DNA of 64,000 bases. Origin: Serinus canaria (lineage: Eukaryota > Chordata > Aves > Passeriformes > Fringillidae). The stretch lies in NCBI RefSeq assembly GCF_022539315.1, contig NC_066333.1, forward strand, positions 124,001-188,000, in the 5' to 3' direction. A program made the translations under genes and the position numbers. Below are positions 1 to 14,195 of this stretch, in pieces (within the stretch, counting starts at the first letter, position 1; each line of letters begins with the position of its first letter). The notes beneath the pieces are model-generated. The model made no database searches. It worked only from the letters and a program-made list of their open reading frames with translations, and was not told where the DNA came from.

Positions 1-279
1 TAAAAATATCATGTTAGACAAAGAGGAAAGAATTACTCTTGAAGTGCCTCCTAAATTAAGCAATTAATTACAAAATACATGTATTTCTAACCTTTGCTTT
101 GTGATCGACAGAATAATTTTTCTAACCACATTCAATGGTAACACAAACAAATGTGTTTAACTGTGTTTTCAAATTTGAATATATTGCATCCTTTGACAAA
201 GCAGATTTTCACTTCATTTTTCATAATAAAGCCAGCTCTCGTTGCTGTTTTGTACATCACTTAACGCATCTACATGTAC
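1..279 (-). other. CPNE1: CPNE1 intron (continues off left edge)
   Basis: This AT-rich sequence lies downstream of the 280/279 donor. I looked for the next copine exon (the end of C2A and start of C2B) on the minus strand and do not see it here. Confidence 0.6.
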
Positions 280-459
280 CTGTCCCAGTGCCCACTCAAT
301 CCCTCCCAGGTAGCCATCATCATTTAAATCAAAAGACTTGTTATCAATATCATACATGCCGAATTTCAGCTTCCTCACTTTCTTAAAGTAGCAGTCCACA
401 ACCAGTTTCTTGCAGAATTCAGGGTCTTGGCAGTTCTTGACCTTTTCCGTGTGATCTAG
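280..459 (-). CDS. CPNE1: CPNE1 second coding exon (C2A domain)
   Basis: This 180-bp exon is phase 0 at both ends and is flanked by acceptor tttgttcag and donor cag|gtacat. It encodes 60 residues of the first C2 domain, ending EWALGQ, with a D-I-D-N-K calcium-loop signature. No disruption is seen in this exon. Confidence 0.88.
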
Positions 460-1080
460 CTGAACAAACACAGGAGCAGAGCTGTTGATAATGAGTAACA
501 AGCCCATATTCTCCCACACAGTTTTTTACCTGCACCAGGTGGACACAGGCACCAGCAAGGCTACACACCCTGGACCCATGCCTCATTCTCAGTGACAAAC
601 TGGGCTGACTGATGACTCACCAGGAAAGGAAATGGTATTGAAAAACACTACTGTAAGGGAAAATTCTAAAAATTAGGGGGGAAAGACTGCTGAAACAATG
701 TATTCTGGACCGTGTGCTCTACGGCAAGTCATATCCTTACAGGCAAATGAGCCTCCTGATGCAACTCTGAGCAAACAAGTCAGCAATTAAAGAAAACACT
801 GAAGGTTTGAGCGTGGGCAGTGGGACTGCTGACCAATCGTAAACCTGAATTAAGTATGTCATACATCTTCCAGGAAAACCTACGGGATGGAAAAGATGGA
901 AACTCGGCGTGTTTACACCTACCGGCAGCGCGCGGCCACGGGCCGCTCTTACCTCAGCCCACCGGCCATCGCCCGCGTCCTGCAGCAGGACGCAGAGGGG
1001 ATCCACCTGGAGCTCAGGTCCCCGTCGAGGAGGCTCCGGCAGGCCACGGACAGCTCCACCCGGGACAGGCACGCGGCCAT
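280..1080 (-). CDS. CPNE1: CPNE1 (copine-1), first two coding exons, partial, apparent frameshift
   Basis: Copines are cytosolic proteins with two C2 domains and a vWA-like domain that bind phospholipid membranes in a calcium-dependent way. Two minus-strand exons encode the first C2 domain. Exon 1 (953-1080) starts at ATG 1080 and contains the DPLCVLLQD motif. Exon 2 (280-459) contains EKVKNCQDPEF and YDIDNKSFDLNDDGYLGG, which match the calcium-binding loops of copine C2A. The donor after WAE and the acceptor before LDHTEK join in phase 0 and give the copine-typical AELDHTEKV. The remaining exons lie beyond the left edge. Exon 1 is 128 bp, one base short of a multiple of three: the start-codon frame (MAACLSRVELSVAC...) and the DPLCVLLQD frame do not agree. 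This is a real frameshift or an assembly indel. The gene lies downstream of RBM12 on the same strand, as in human. Confidence 0.85.
460..952 (-). other. CPNE1: CPNE1 intron between coding exons 1 and 2
   Basis: This is a 493-bp intron with a consensus GTAAGAG donor and a TTTGTTCAG acceptor. I see nothing else in it. Confidence 0.75.
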
Positions 1081-1600
1081 CTGCGGGCAGAGCACAGCGT
1101 CAGACGGCCCGGCCCGAACCCCGCGTGCCCCCGGTGCGGCGGAGCGGAGGCACGCGCGGGCGGGGCGGGGCCGCGGCTACCAGCGCTCCGCGGCCCCTCC
1201 CGCCCCGTGCCAGGCGGGTGCGGAGGAGCGCGGTACCTCCGCGCAGCCGGGCACCAACTGCGGCCCGCCTCGCCCATCGGCTCTTGAATTCACCTATTTC
1301 TACCGGCCTCTCCCCGCTGCTCCCGCTCCCCCCGCAGGAGCTCTTCCCTTTGCTTCGGTGCGTGCTGCTGCCTCAGGTTTCTACAAAGGGCCGGGCCTGT
1401 TGTCCCCTCCCCGGGACAGCCACTCACAGCCCTGCATAGGAACCGGGACCTCCGTCCCGCCAGCGCCGCAGCCGCCGCCCAGCGTCGAAGAGCCGCCCCA
1501 CGCGGTGAAAGCACTGCCAAAGCCCCCTCTGCTCACCCACGGGAGCCACAGGGCCCCCCCTTGCTTTGCCGTGCTCGCTTCCAAAATACCGTAACATCAT
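900..1600. promoter_or_regulatory. GC-rich, CpG-dense island around the first coding exon of CPNE1
   Basis: The sequence is strongly GC-rich with many CpG dinucleotides between about 905 and 1550, in an otherwise AT-rich 18-kb stretch. It covers CPNE1 coding exon 1 and some 500 bp upstream of it. It may act as an internal CPNE1 promoter in addition to the shared promoter near 28.2 kb. No TATA box was identified. The long open frames here are a by-product of GC content. Confidence 0.5.
953..1080 (-). CDS. CPNE1: CPNE1 first coding exon (with 1-bp deletion)
   Basis: ATG at 1080-1078 is immediately preceded by a possible acceptor (ctctgcccgcag), which fits a non-coding leader exon far upstream. 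The exon ends at the donor gag|gtaagag. The start frame reads MAACLSRVELSVACRSLLDG, then DLSS. The copine frame resumes with VDPLCVLLQDAGDGRWAE one base out of register. The shift maps near 1000-1006, inside the near-palindrome ACCTGAGCTCCAGGT. Confidence 0.8.
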
Positions 1601-4600
1601 CGCGCAAACAGGGGATAACTAAATTTGACTAGACATTATACTGCACATGCTTCTGTTTGAAGAACAGCTATAATTCTCAAAACTGAAGTAGAAGATAAGC
1701 CTTCAAGCACCAAAATATTACAGAGACTGGACAGTTTGAGGACTAGAGCTTAAATGGGATTATTTCATAGAGAAGCTTCTTCTTCTGAGTCTGGAAAATA
1801 AGGAAAGCTTTGGCTTTTTAGTACCCAAGTACCCCATGGCTTCCTCATACTTTCAGGGTGAATATATTTAACTCAAAGTGATGAGCTTTTATTGTACAAC
1901 ATTTAATCCCTTGGACATCCCAGTCAGCAATCTACCCTGGACAAATGTTAACAAAGTCACTTAATACACCAATGCATGGTGCTCCAGTGACAGGACAAAA
2001 CCAGCACTCAGTAAAAATTAGCAAAGCTTTAGGCAAAGACAATCAGCTTTAAACTAAGGTCGTCATCATCACTTGGTTTAACACCAGCATATTTTAAAAA
2101 AATTGTCTGAGGTAGTCTGGTGGTCAGCTGTTAAAATTACTGGCAGAAGCCATCAATTTTCTACTCAGTTGCCTTCAACACCAAGATTCACAAAGAAACC
2201 ACTGACTTGCAATTTTACAAGAAATGTATTTAAGTCACAGGTATCAAGATTTTTCTTTACTGATACATATCATTCTACCAGACCAGCTTTCATCTCCCAG
2301 ACTCACATAGGTCAAACAGTGCAAACAGACAACAGCAAAACTTTGTCTGACACCCACTATTTGACAACAAGATTAGGACATCCAGTCTGGGCTCCCTTGC
2401 CAACATTTTGCCTCTGTTTTTCTCTACTGCAACAGAGAGTTCTGTACTAGCAAGAGGCACCTTTGCTCCCCACTAGAGCTCAAAGCATCAGGAGTTAAGT
2501 TAACCTCAAAGAAACAGCTCCCCATAAGCTTTAGCATCCCCAATCAGCAGTGGCTCCTTTCTGGGAGGAAACCACTCTTGCAGATCTTAAACTGCATACA
2601 GACCAAGCCCATATATATTTATTCCACGTTACAAAGACACCAGAAAGGAAGAGTTTTGAGATAGCAACTGTTAAATCACACAATAAAGCCAGGAGGTGAA
2701 GGGACTCAAGTCCTCAAACCCAATCACCTCTTATCTGCTACCTGAATCTCTTCTCCATATCAGCAGCAATGAAATTATGAAAATACTCAACTGCTTCAAA
2801 GATTTTACTTCCAGTACCCTAATACCCAGAAGGCTGTCTCATCTGATTGTTTTAAATTTAGTAATGGCATAGGATTTCCCTTGAAAAACAGCCCAGATGT
2901 TCTGCTGAACTACTGGGGACGTATACAAACTACAAGGCATCCTTTCCCACTGTATCCTCTTGCTCCATCAGATCACAGGACGCTCACTGATGCACATTAC
3001 CACGAAGACACAACAGAGCACCACCAGGCCAGCTGTTTGGAGTAGCTGAGCGGGAACTGTCCTAACTAGCCATACACCCTTCCTCACCAACTTGGGAGAT
3101 AACAAGAAAACAGGTTTAACAACTACAGACTGAATCCTTATGAAAAGAGGGAGAGCTCCTTAACAGATTCAGATTTTTTTTAAAAGTTAACACCAGTTTG
3201 AACCTCAGCCAGCAATTATTTATAGATTACTGCCTATGGATGTCCTTGAAGAGCCCACGCAACTTTCTTTTCACTTCATGGCTACCCAAGCACACTGTAT
3301 AGTGTTCTCCAGTATCAGTCAATTCCTTGAATAGCAGCAGAAGAAAATCCTGGTCATAGACATCCCAGCAGCAAGAGCAACAAGTAGCTGGTCTGCTAAA
3401 ACACAGCATCCATTTCAGCCAAGCCTGAAGACTGCTCAGTCTGCAGATAAGCAACTTTGCTTAGTTACCCTGCTCATGCAGTTAACTGAGCAGCACAAAT
3501 CTCTGGAAATCTGCCTGCATTTGAAAAGCTTAGAAAGATTAAAAGTTTAACATATTTTAACCTCCAAACAGATACATATATATATATATTAAAAAAAAAA
3601 AACAAAACACTAAAATAAAGAAACCAAAAAACTGAATGGGAAGAAAAAATAGTGAACTTCTTCACCAATTAGAAAAACTACCTCCAACTTGATTTTTTTA
3701 ACAGGATTTCATTATGATAATATTGGCTTAATTTTTTTTTCTTTTCCTCCATAAAGTAAGATTTCTAGAATTTACTTTCATTTCTCATGATAAATTATAG
3801 TGATTGCATCTCTCTTTCTATAAAAAAGTGAATAGTTTATGTGAAATATATCAGCTGACTTTCATCTCCATTCTTTCCATAGAGTCCCAGTTATTTTCCT
3901 AAAAGACAAGTGACAATTCCAAAAGTTTTCAAAATGCCAGCAATTAGTGCTTGGACTTAGAACTACGCCATACCTAACACAACCCCCCTCCCTGTTCCTC
4001 TTTAAGCTGGAGCCTATGACAATTTCTCTGATTTGCACTTCCACACAATGCTGCAACATCATCTTGGCATTTTATTACTCCAAGCTGCCAGCCTGGCACA
4101 CGCCAGGTCACTGCCAGGGACAGGCATTACAGCACCACTCAGCGCTGACACTGTCAGAGCAGAAACGCTTCACCACTTACCAGTGCTGTACAACAGACAC
4201 ATGAGCAGAGAACAATCTTCTAGTAGTTACTAAGCTCAAACAGTGTACAAAGGCTCTGATTTCAGGCTAAGCAGTTTGCTGCAATTACACTGAAAGAACT
4301 TGGGGGTTTATTATTTTTATTAACAGCTGTCTTTTTTTTCCTCAGCATGCATTCAAGAACACCAACTGTATTCAGCTTGCAGACTGTAATCAACATTTCA
4401 AAACCACATTTCACGTTGTTTCACTGAATTTTCATAGAGCATACTTATTTGTATCCAATAATACACACAAAACAAACTTAGTTTTTAGACTTGCAACCGT
4501 ATTTATGACAGAATATTATTTATATTTGTTGTGACACAAATTTTTCCAATAGTTTCAGAAATTCTAAAATGCACTGATTTCCTATTTTTCCCCTCACAAC

Positions 4601-7600
4601 CACCCTTGATAATTAATATTGATGTCTACTGCTTGAATCTTCTGGTTTACAGAAGACAGTAGATATTTCCAAAAGAAAACTAGCAGCTAAAGCAAACTAC
4701 TTTCCACAAAGTTATCACATTTAATTTACAAATAATTTATTATACATTGATCCTGATCAGCTTGCAATAATAACAGTTTAACAACCTCCAACTGCCATTA
4801 GTATGTTAAAGTACAGCACCGTCTGGAAGTATGAAAACTAATCTAGCCACAGAAATTCAAATTACCAAGTGAAAATTAACTCCAAAAGCAGCAATAAATT
4901 CAAACTCTCTTTAAAATACAGACCTACTGGGTACATCCCATCATAGTAGTTTCTAATAAAAAGGCAACATAAGTAAGCCACCAGGTAAGTGCTGTTGCTT
5001 GAAAGAGCCTGTAAAATACAGCTGAGGTTGTGCTACACACCCATGATCAATGATTATATAGACAATAGTCACAAACATCTGATCCACTGCTCCCAGAACT
5101 GGGGATCTTACTGGTGAGAGGCATCACCTGTGAAGTTTCATCTTGAGCCAAATTCTGCACATTCCTTCAAGGGAAGAGTTTCCAACACACAGCTTCAGAT
5201 CCATCAGGTACCTCTATTTTTTTGTTCTTATTTAGAATTGCACATGATATAACACCACATTTTGAAGAAAAAATACATCAGCCATGTTATCCCTTCTAAC
5301 ACTACAGCAAAATACTATCTATAGAAATCTGCAAGATCCCAAGTACATACTCCAGAGAAGTCTTGCACTGCCCAACCAGATGTCATTCCCACTTGTTTAA
5401 GTAAAACACAGAATGGCTCCATACTAGGTACACTTTAAGTGCTAAGACAACCAAACTGAGGTCCAGTTTAAAAAGTCAAAATCACTTTTACTATGCATAA
5501 CAGCTTTTACCTGTAAAGATGATCATAAACTCCAATAGCTGTACAATACAGACAAAAAGATAAATCTTAACTTTTCAGTAGAGCTTTTCTACACTGAAAT
5601 GAAGTACAGCAGTAATGAAGTTGGTCCGAATCAAACCAAGATGAAAAATAAAAAGTTGCTTTCTAGGAAAATTACATAGGACATCTATGCTACACACTCA
5701 GAAGAATAAGAAACTAGCTGCTACTTTATGGAGTTTCATAACTTTCAATTTTTTTCACATTCCTGCAGAAAAAGCAACCTCCTTCCACACAGAAAAGAAC
5801 ACTTCCAGCATAAAGAAAATCAACACATTTACAAGTCTATAATATTAAATTTATTGTTCCTCTAGTGATTGAGCTTAACCAAAGTTTAAAGCAAGCCAGT
5901 TGTAAGAGAAGAAAGCACTGTACACTTATGGCTGAAGAAAATTCCAAACCAAGTGTGATTGCAGGCTTTAACTGTCCCAATTCAGAGCTTTGAAGGGTCT
6001 TGCATTTCCTCAAAATGCCACATATGGGTGCCTGAAGCATAAATAAACTTCTCTTTACTTATCCCTCCTCTATGTGTGCCACCATTTAGCCAACTAAGAA
6101 TCAAGTGCTGGACACTCGAAGGTGAGAATTATTGAATCATTTGTTTTATATACTTCCATCCCTCAGTAAGCCTTAAGGCCACACGCTACTCTTCAGGCTG
6201 GGAGGATGAGGTGAAGACAGTGAGCACTGGGTGAGAGGGGCACTGTGATTACCCCAGCATGGCAGGTCACAGTAGCCACAGTCATCCAGAGGACAAGAAA
6301 AACTCTAATAATTTCATGGCTTTAAACACCATCAGCAGTATTTTCAGCAGTGCCAGGAGGTGGTATCTTCTTGAGAGAAAACGTCAGTACTATCACTGAA
6401 TACAAGCCTTGTGGGTCAGCCTGGTTTCGCTGCTCTACATAAAATGAAATATAAGCAAGGATTCAGCCCAAGAAACTCTTCAGGATTTTTGTATTTAAAC
6501 ACACTAATAAATTCACATTAAATACTGTACAAAATACCCAACCAGCTCTATTGCAGTGTACACCAAATTCTAAACATTAATTTAGCACCTTGTTTAACTC
6601 AAACTTGAGGCTTTAATGCATATGGTCCAGGACAGCTGATTTCCAAAGAATTTACTCTGTACTGATTGGCCAAAACTCCTGCCTTACATTCTGCTTACAA
6701 ACCCAGCACAACTGTCTGCAATTTTCATCATCTTGGCCTTTGCTATCCAACAACTCAAGAAATTAACCCAACACATGTAACAGAGCATCTCTATCAATTA
6801 ATCTTGCACTTATCAAAAACCCTCTCCCCCTTGTCTCTTGCTTAGTTTAATCCCACATCTTCCAGTTATCACGCAACTTTTTTCAAAGCTCCTTCTCTTT
6901 TTTTCTGCTGTGATCCCAAAATATGCAGACCAGTAGAAGCAATGCTTTCTCTTATTAGTTCAATTTTGAGGGGGCAGCCTGTTACTTTTTCGGTTTTGAT
7001 ATTACAAAGCTGATCCTAGTGCTGAGGTCAGGATCACTTGCTGAATGCTATCAAAATATAAATTATAATTTGATCCTTCTTTCCTGAACACCATAAGGCT
7101 CTAAAAGAAATCATATAGCTAGGTTTATAACACCAGATGCACTAAAATGCATCTTTATTTTAAACTGAGTAAGGGAGTCTAATGAGAAGGACCACAGTCC
7201 ACAAATTATTAGTCAATACAGGCCTTTACCAGCACTTCAGCTCTTCCATGGGCCACAGAAACTTATTCCACAGACTGAGATGTTCTGCAGAAAATATAAA
7301 TGGCTGCAATTTTTTCCATAGTTTCATTATTTGTGGCAGTTTGCAACAGGGATGCAAGTGTGTTAAGATCACTATTGCTACAGGCAGGCAACAAATCGTT
7401 ATTCTCCACACTGTGTTCCAAGCTGTCACCATATATACAAGGAGTTAACTAACAGCTGTTACAAATTTGACATAGAACCTGAAACAAAAGGCATCTCCTA
7501 ACTGTTACAAAAGAATGGTGAATACTATGAAGAACAACTTTCTAAACAAACTGCCGCCAACTCGATTCAGTCCTGGTAAAGAGTGCCCATGGTTCATCAG

Positions 7601-7865
7601 CCAGCCTTAATTCCAGGGATGAGAGGTCCCAGGGAGGACAGACATAGTTCCTGCCAGGTGAAGTGGAGGCTCTGCTGATGCTGAAACTGAGCCATGACCA
7701 AGGGTAAGACCCCCAGCCCAGCCCCTGAGCTCAGAACTAGACCGCAGGCCTCATCAAACATTTTATTGACCTATGGGCCTGGTAAACATGCAGGAAGGTA
7801 CAACCTGGCTCTATCCACTGAGCTGTCTCCACATGAACACTGAAGCTCCAGTATCAACATGAATA

Positions 7866-7885
7866 TGGGGGGTTGGGGGGGGGTG
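7866..7885 (+). repeat. G-run, possible quadruplex
   Basis: A run of six G, then TT, then nine G and TGG lies on the plus strand in the CPNE1 leader intron. It is low complexity, with no gene nearby. Confidence 0.6.
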
Positions 7886-10800
7886 GTGTGTCCAAAGTCA
7901 GCCAATGGGTATAAGCTCTGACAACCCAACCTCCAAGAAGCTCCCAGAAACTGACTGAGGAGGCAAAGCTCCCATTTATAACAAAAATAACAATCTTAGA
8001 ACAGTGTAAAAAAAAAAAAAAAAAGCTGAAACAAAGCCCAACAATCACAACTGGCATGGTAATTTTGGTAATTTTCAGTAAAATATGCAAACAAGAACTT
8101 CAGTTAGTTAATCAGTTCATCTTTACTGCAGCTTCCCCCCACCCAAGAGACAAGTCCCAACTCTGGGGAAAAAGTACCTTCTACAAATTCACCTTTCCAC
8201 CTGTACTACGTTCACTGTTAACTTATACACCGCCAATATACCCCTTAATCACAACCAATAAACTCAGAGAAATGATCATGCATGCCTTCACTATAGATAT
8301 ATTCTCCACTTTTCTGAGAAATAACCAACTGAAACTATTTAAAATATTAGTTTGGAACATATTAAATTACAAAAGGTTTCAAATTAACACCCGGACTTAA
8401 GCAAAACCTATTACCAAACCAAATTCTTCATGCAAAGAAAACACTTCAAAGTTCTCCATAGGATTTAACAGCAGAGTAGCAAAACCCATTTCCTTGAAAA
8501 AGTAACTTAACACAGGCTAGAGCTTTGGAGTCAGTCACTGGACTTAAGCTACAATAGTAACTGCAATCATAAAAGTGTTCACTGACTCCTCCCACCAAGT
8601 AAGATATTTTTCCCATTCCTTTCATATTTATTCACCTGCTTTTTCCTTCTCCTCACCGTGATTCTCAAGTATTTATTACTTAAACCTGAAGAACAACTTA
8701 ACTGAAAAACAGACTTAACATCTCAACCACACAGACCTTTGTAACAACCCCAAACATGTATTTACATTGCCAATCATCTTTGCCTTTCTCCAGTAAGGCC
8801 TTGTTCTTTCCCTTAAACTCCAGCTATTTCTACTTCAGGCCTAAACATTCTGTCCCATTCCCCAGGTAAATCCAGCTGTCTATCATTCAGTCTTCCATTT
8901 TTACATCCAAACTCCTTAAGCTGAGATCAAAGACTACACCACATTCCTCGTCTTTGGTTCTTCAACTGCACTGCAGCTTCACCAGCAAGTACCTCCACAG
9001 ACCAATTCTTACTTACATGCACTCATGAATTTTGAAGTGATTCCTCAGCATTCATTCTGCTTTCCCCTTCACAACCTCTACCCTTCCCAAACTCTGGAAA
9101 TCCAAACTATAGTACCACTATCCTTATAGTTATATAATATTAGATATAATTTTACCCATTCCTCCAAAACTAGGAACGGTGACTTCAAGACAGAAACTCA
9201 GTAAGTCCATCTAACTAGACTAGTCCATACTGTGTAAACAGCATGAGTTCAAAGTAAGACTTTAAATACAAATATGCCAGCAATACATTTTACTGATCTT
9301 TGCTATTGTATCAAATTCACATTAAGAATTTTGGTGGCTTCATTGTACCAACAGCCATTTAATCAATGAAAAGCTGTCATACATGATTCCTTTCTTTCTT
9401 TTCAATTGCACTTGTTGAATCATCACCAGAAAAGACCAAAATACTACACAGGAATTCTTTACGCTAGTCTCAGTCACCCTGAAGTTATAATGGCACAGTG
9501 ACAACTCTTGCCTAAAAAAATTAGTAAGGACATAAAGCAGAAGTGACCTTTCAATTTCTCACACTTTAAGAACATTACCCCTTCACATTTTATAAGTCAG
9601 GCTTTCTTCTTTATGGACTTTAATACTGAATCTAGCTCACGAAATATGATCCAGAAAAAATCCCAAACCTTAGTATTAATTTTGCAGTACTCCCAGGAAA
9701 CTGAATTCTTTGACTTATTCATTGCAAGTTCAGCCTAATTGCCAATACTCATTCAGTTCTTTCTACTTCTGAGTATAGGCTCCCTTTTAAGAGAGAGCCT
9801 AATCTGTTACAAAATAATGACATTTCAAAACAAAAAAAAACCCCTAAAAAATCCCACCACCACAAAAGCCTGACATTAAGGAAGTAGGATAAAGAGAAGG
9901 GATTTTAAAAGTTGTTTTTTCTCTAGCCCATCCAGACTAACAATAGTACAATTTAAAGGCCACTAACACCAAACAGACCTCATGTTCCCTTTCTATTCTG
10001 TTCCAGATCCAGCTTCTCTTGCCAGTGAGCCTTCATAAAAGCACAAACCCATTACAACAGTGGCTTCAAGCCACTCCATTTGTGTCAGAGACAAGTGGGC
10101 CAAATGATGACACACTCTTGCTGCATTAAGGGAGACTACACAAATGCAGGCAGACACCTATTTCCTCTTCTATGTCTGCGATTCACAGTATACGCACTGT
10201 AATAGTTTCTAATCTATACCCTGAAGAAATCTGTTGTCATTATGTTTGAATTTGCTACAAAGGTGCTCCACACCCTTGAGAAAATACATCTCTGCAAGCC
10301 AAGCATCTGAAAACCCCTACAACTCTCACCAGGGACCTTTTTTCTTTACTCAAAATGAAATGAATACTTTCAATAAACTTATAAGAAATGTGACTGAACT
10401 GAAGCAGACCAAATTCTCAAGCAACCTCTCTGATGAAAACTCTAGAGTAAATTTAACAGATACAAAAGAATGAAATAAATTATATTCATATAAGCAGAGA
10501 GATGCGGAGTTACCACCACTAGGTGGAACCTGCAAACTTGGTTACAAACTGCAGAGCACTACCTGTCTCAACCTGGCAGCAGTCAGGACAAACATCAGAC
10601 TGAATTTGGCATCACAGTCATTTGTCCATCACAGATTCAGAGCTTTTACGTGAACCTAATGCAGTAGCAGGGGATTTGAAAAGCACAAAAATATTAAAAC
10701 AGTATCTGTGAGCTGACCAAAGAAATTTAAAAAGCAGGTTCTTCCTACCTAAATTACTTCCTCAAACCTAAACAAGACAGAGAAGGTTATACTACATCAC

Positions 10801-13800
10801 CACACCATGGCTGGCACAGAACACAGTTACAGTGATTCCTCTCACCTTTCATAATAACAAAATTAAGTGATCCTATGGTTATATATTCTTTCCAGTCACT
10901 GCACTGAAATAGCTGGTATTTCATATAGATACATTACCTGCAGATTCATTAGGATTCATAGTACATTCACTTATTAGTTTAAAACTAAGCATTTTGGATT
11001 TCAGAAAACTTACTGTTGTTTCTGTTTGAAGCTGTTTTTACAGGCCTAGGTAATGACAAAATTTGGTACCAAAAGTAACACAAGCTATCAGGCAGAAGGA
11101 AAAGACTACAAAGTCTTCTGTTCCTGGAGACATGAAAGTAGCCAAATATTGCCTACTCATTCAAAGAAGTAGCATGATATAGTGCTTGCACTGCAAGGAG
11201 GAAGCGCCATTTGTGTCATTGGCTTAACAAAACTACAGTGTCAGTTACCCAAAGTTAGGACTAAGCGTCCAGATACAAAAAAAGGCCTTCCAAAAATTCA
11301 GGGCATTTGTGCAGTAGATCATGGTATTGTGCATGTAATTTTCCACATATACTTGAAAGGCTTTTTTAAGAGATGCATCCAGTTAAAATATACACACTGA
11401 CTTAAGTGATAACAACTACAGTTGTCTTAAAAAAAACTTTAAAAAGACTTACCATCAAAAATATTCTGATTTACAATCTAAGAAAACATAAGACTCTGCA
11501 GAGCTCGACGTTTAACTGTTTAACAGCAACTCATTTAGATCAACTACCTATCTCATACAATAGCTGTCTCTATCATAACAGCTGAATTTACATTTCAGAT
11601 CAGTTTAAGAATGTAAGTATTTAGTCACTGATTTATTGTGCTCCTTTTCACACAAACTCAGTGCTGAAGTTTCTGAACTCATGTCCATTCTTCATTAGAT
11701 CAGTGCAGCACTTGTTTTCACTATAGCTAAAGCATGGTTTGGCCTCAACCTTTCAATTCCCCCCCTAATGCCTCATCTCTGATGATAAAGTTGAAGTTCC
11801 CTTAAAGTGAGGATGAAAACATTCTGCCACTTGCGTACTGGTTACTGAGAGACAAATTAGCTATACCACCACCAGTCTGCACACACACTTCCCAAAAGCA
11901 CTCAAGTCAGTATCTGAAGAGAGCTCTAAGTGCTGTTAAGAATACTCTCATGTATTCGTGTAACACAGAATTTCTGCAACACAGAAAACTGGCTCTGCAG
12001 CAATGCTGGAATGTAGTGGGGGAACCCCAGACAGATGAATTTGTGATATTTAATAACTTTGCCTCCCCTCCTTAAGGAACAGGATTTCCCAAACATTCAG
12101 TCAGTGAACTGCCTGTGTCTAATGTTACTTTTAATGAGCCTCTTCACTTTTATAGCTGGCTGCACTAGTGTTGCTCAGACACACATGGTTTATAAATTCT
12201 GCCCTTGTATTAGAAACATTTGCCCAATAATGGAAAAAGTACTGGCAACCATCATTTTCACTTCAGAGCACAGCTTCCTGATCAAACAAGCAAGGCTTCC
12301 CACAATCCATATCCATTCTCCCGTCAAAACAAGTAGCAATGCTTTGGCTATACTGCTGAAAACAAAGAAGTTTCATAAAAAGCTCATTGAGAAGCACATT
12401 CTGGCAAATGCCATCACAGCAAGGTCACTAAACAAATGGGTGCTACACAGAGGCTTCAAATTTTAATGACAGAGATCCTATGAATTCCATCATAAAAATT
12501 ATCTAAAAGGAATTCTTGAGGTAGTCTAGGTTCTGCCTATATTACTGGTTTCCTCCCCAAATCTGCATAGGTGACTAGAAAGCATTTCTAAGCTTTCTAC
12601 TGTCAGTCACATAGAGCAGTGCTACATCCACATATTCACATTCAATGGAAAACAGTCGACATTAAACTATTTGTTCCAAACTTTGAAATTGCTAGCTGGA
12701 AGTTCCACTTTCCTTTAGATGGTCAGAAATCAGAGCCATACAATCCAATTGATTCCTTGTTTAACCATACTGTAACTACAACATGAAGAGTTGAAAGAGT
12801 CACCACAGCCTTCCTGAAGTAGTGACCAGCCCGAAAGGCCACACTATGCCAGAGACAGTTTTAGGCAGGATTAATTCCTATCTTCCCTGTGCAAGCCTTA
12901 AAAGTCCTTATTTTTTGGTTTTAAACTTTACAGAGAAATTAAATTAGCACTCCTGTGTACTGTGCAACGTAAGGGAAATCCCCACTCCAGGCCCCAAAGT
13001 CTTTCCTGACTATGATCAATCAGGTCTAATTCACTGGTGATTCATAGCAAAAGAACTCAAAAGTTGAGGAAAATTGTGAAGTTGGTGTGAGAATAGCAAA
13101 TACAGAGTTACAATCTGATTTTGTGGAACTCATGCTGAATGAAAACACATTCCCTGTTTCTGAAAGCTTACCTAAGGTATTTGGGAAGCAACTAGTAAGA
13201 CCATTTGAATTTCAGGCCATAGACATGAGAACACACAAGAAAGATAGCCACAAAAGAGTAAGCTTTGCCTCTGCACAAGCAGTAAAGGAACTCAGGTAGA
13301 ACTCATCTGGCTAATTCTCTCCAAAGCTGCCATGCTGTGAATACACAAACCCGGAATGATAACAAAGGAATCTTCACAGAAGTGAATTCCAGCAAGTGAA
13401 AGGAGTCACAGCCAAATCATCTGACGCCCATGCTCAGGCCGGAGCTACTGAAAAAGAACACTTTTAGAGCTGCTTTTTTTTTCCTTTTGGTGTTTATAGC
13501 CAGGAGTGAAAATCATCCAGGTCAGGGAGGTGGGAAACACTCCTTGCACAAACAACACCTAAACATTCCACTTAGTAACAAAGCTCCAATAAAATTACTA
13601 ATGTCATCTGTGTAGAAAACTAGCCACAGTTAGACCTACCTGATCATGAGATAGGGAAAGAGGTGTATTTCAGTAAACAGCCACAAATCACTGTGCGTAC
13701 TACCAACCAACAGGTTTTCATTCCATGAAAAATCCAGACTGTGGAAAAAACAAATCTCTGAACTGCAATCACATTCTCACTGCAAAAAAACAGATAGGAA

Positions 13801-14195
13801 GAGAACACTTTGAAGTTACTCTTCCAGCAGAAGCATTAAACAGCTTCCCTTCCTTTCCCTCTGTACAAAAACTCTAGCTCAGTTTTCCCAAAGCCATGAA
13901 AAAATATACAGCCACAGAACAGCAAGGAGCACCAGCAAACCTGGAAAAGAGCAAAGACAACCAAATGTATTTGGCAACTATGCCTCCAGGCCAAAGCAGA
14001 GGTTATGAAAAACCTTACAGCAACAGAATTTAGCATCTCATTTTGTTTTCAAAGACATGCATATCTGAAGCAGCAAACCAACATAAAACTAATTTGTCTA
14101 TTTCCCTGCACTCCAACTAAATGTATCTTAACATGTCGAATTTCAGAACTGTCTCTTTCCAACCAATTAGCAAATGTAGCAACTAATTATTTTCT

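Noticed and set aside
887..1594. 235-codon plus-strand open frame near the left edge
   Set aside because: It lies in GC-rich DNA opposite CPNE1 exon 1; no resemblance to any protein family.
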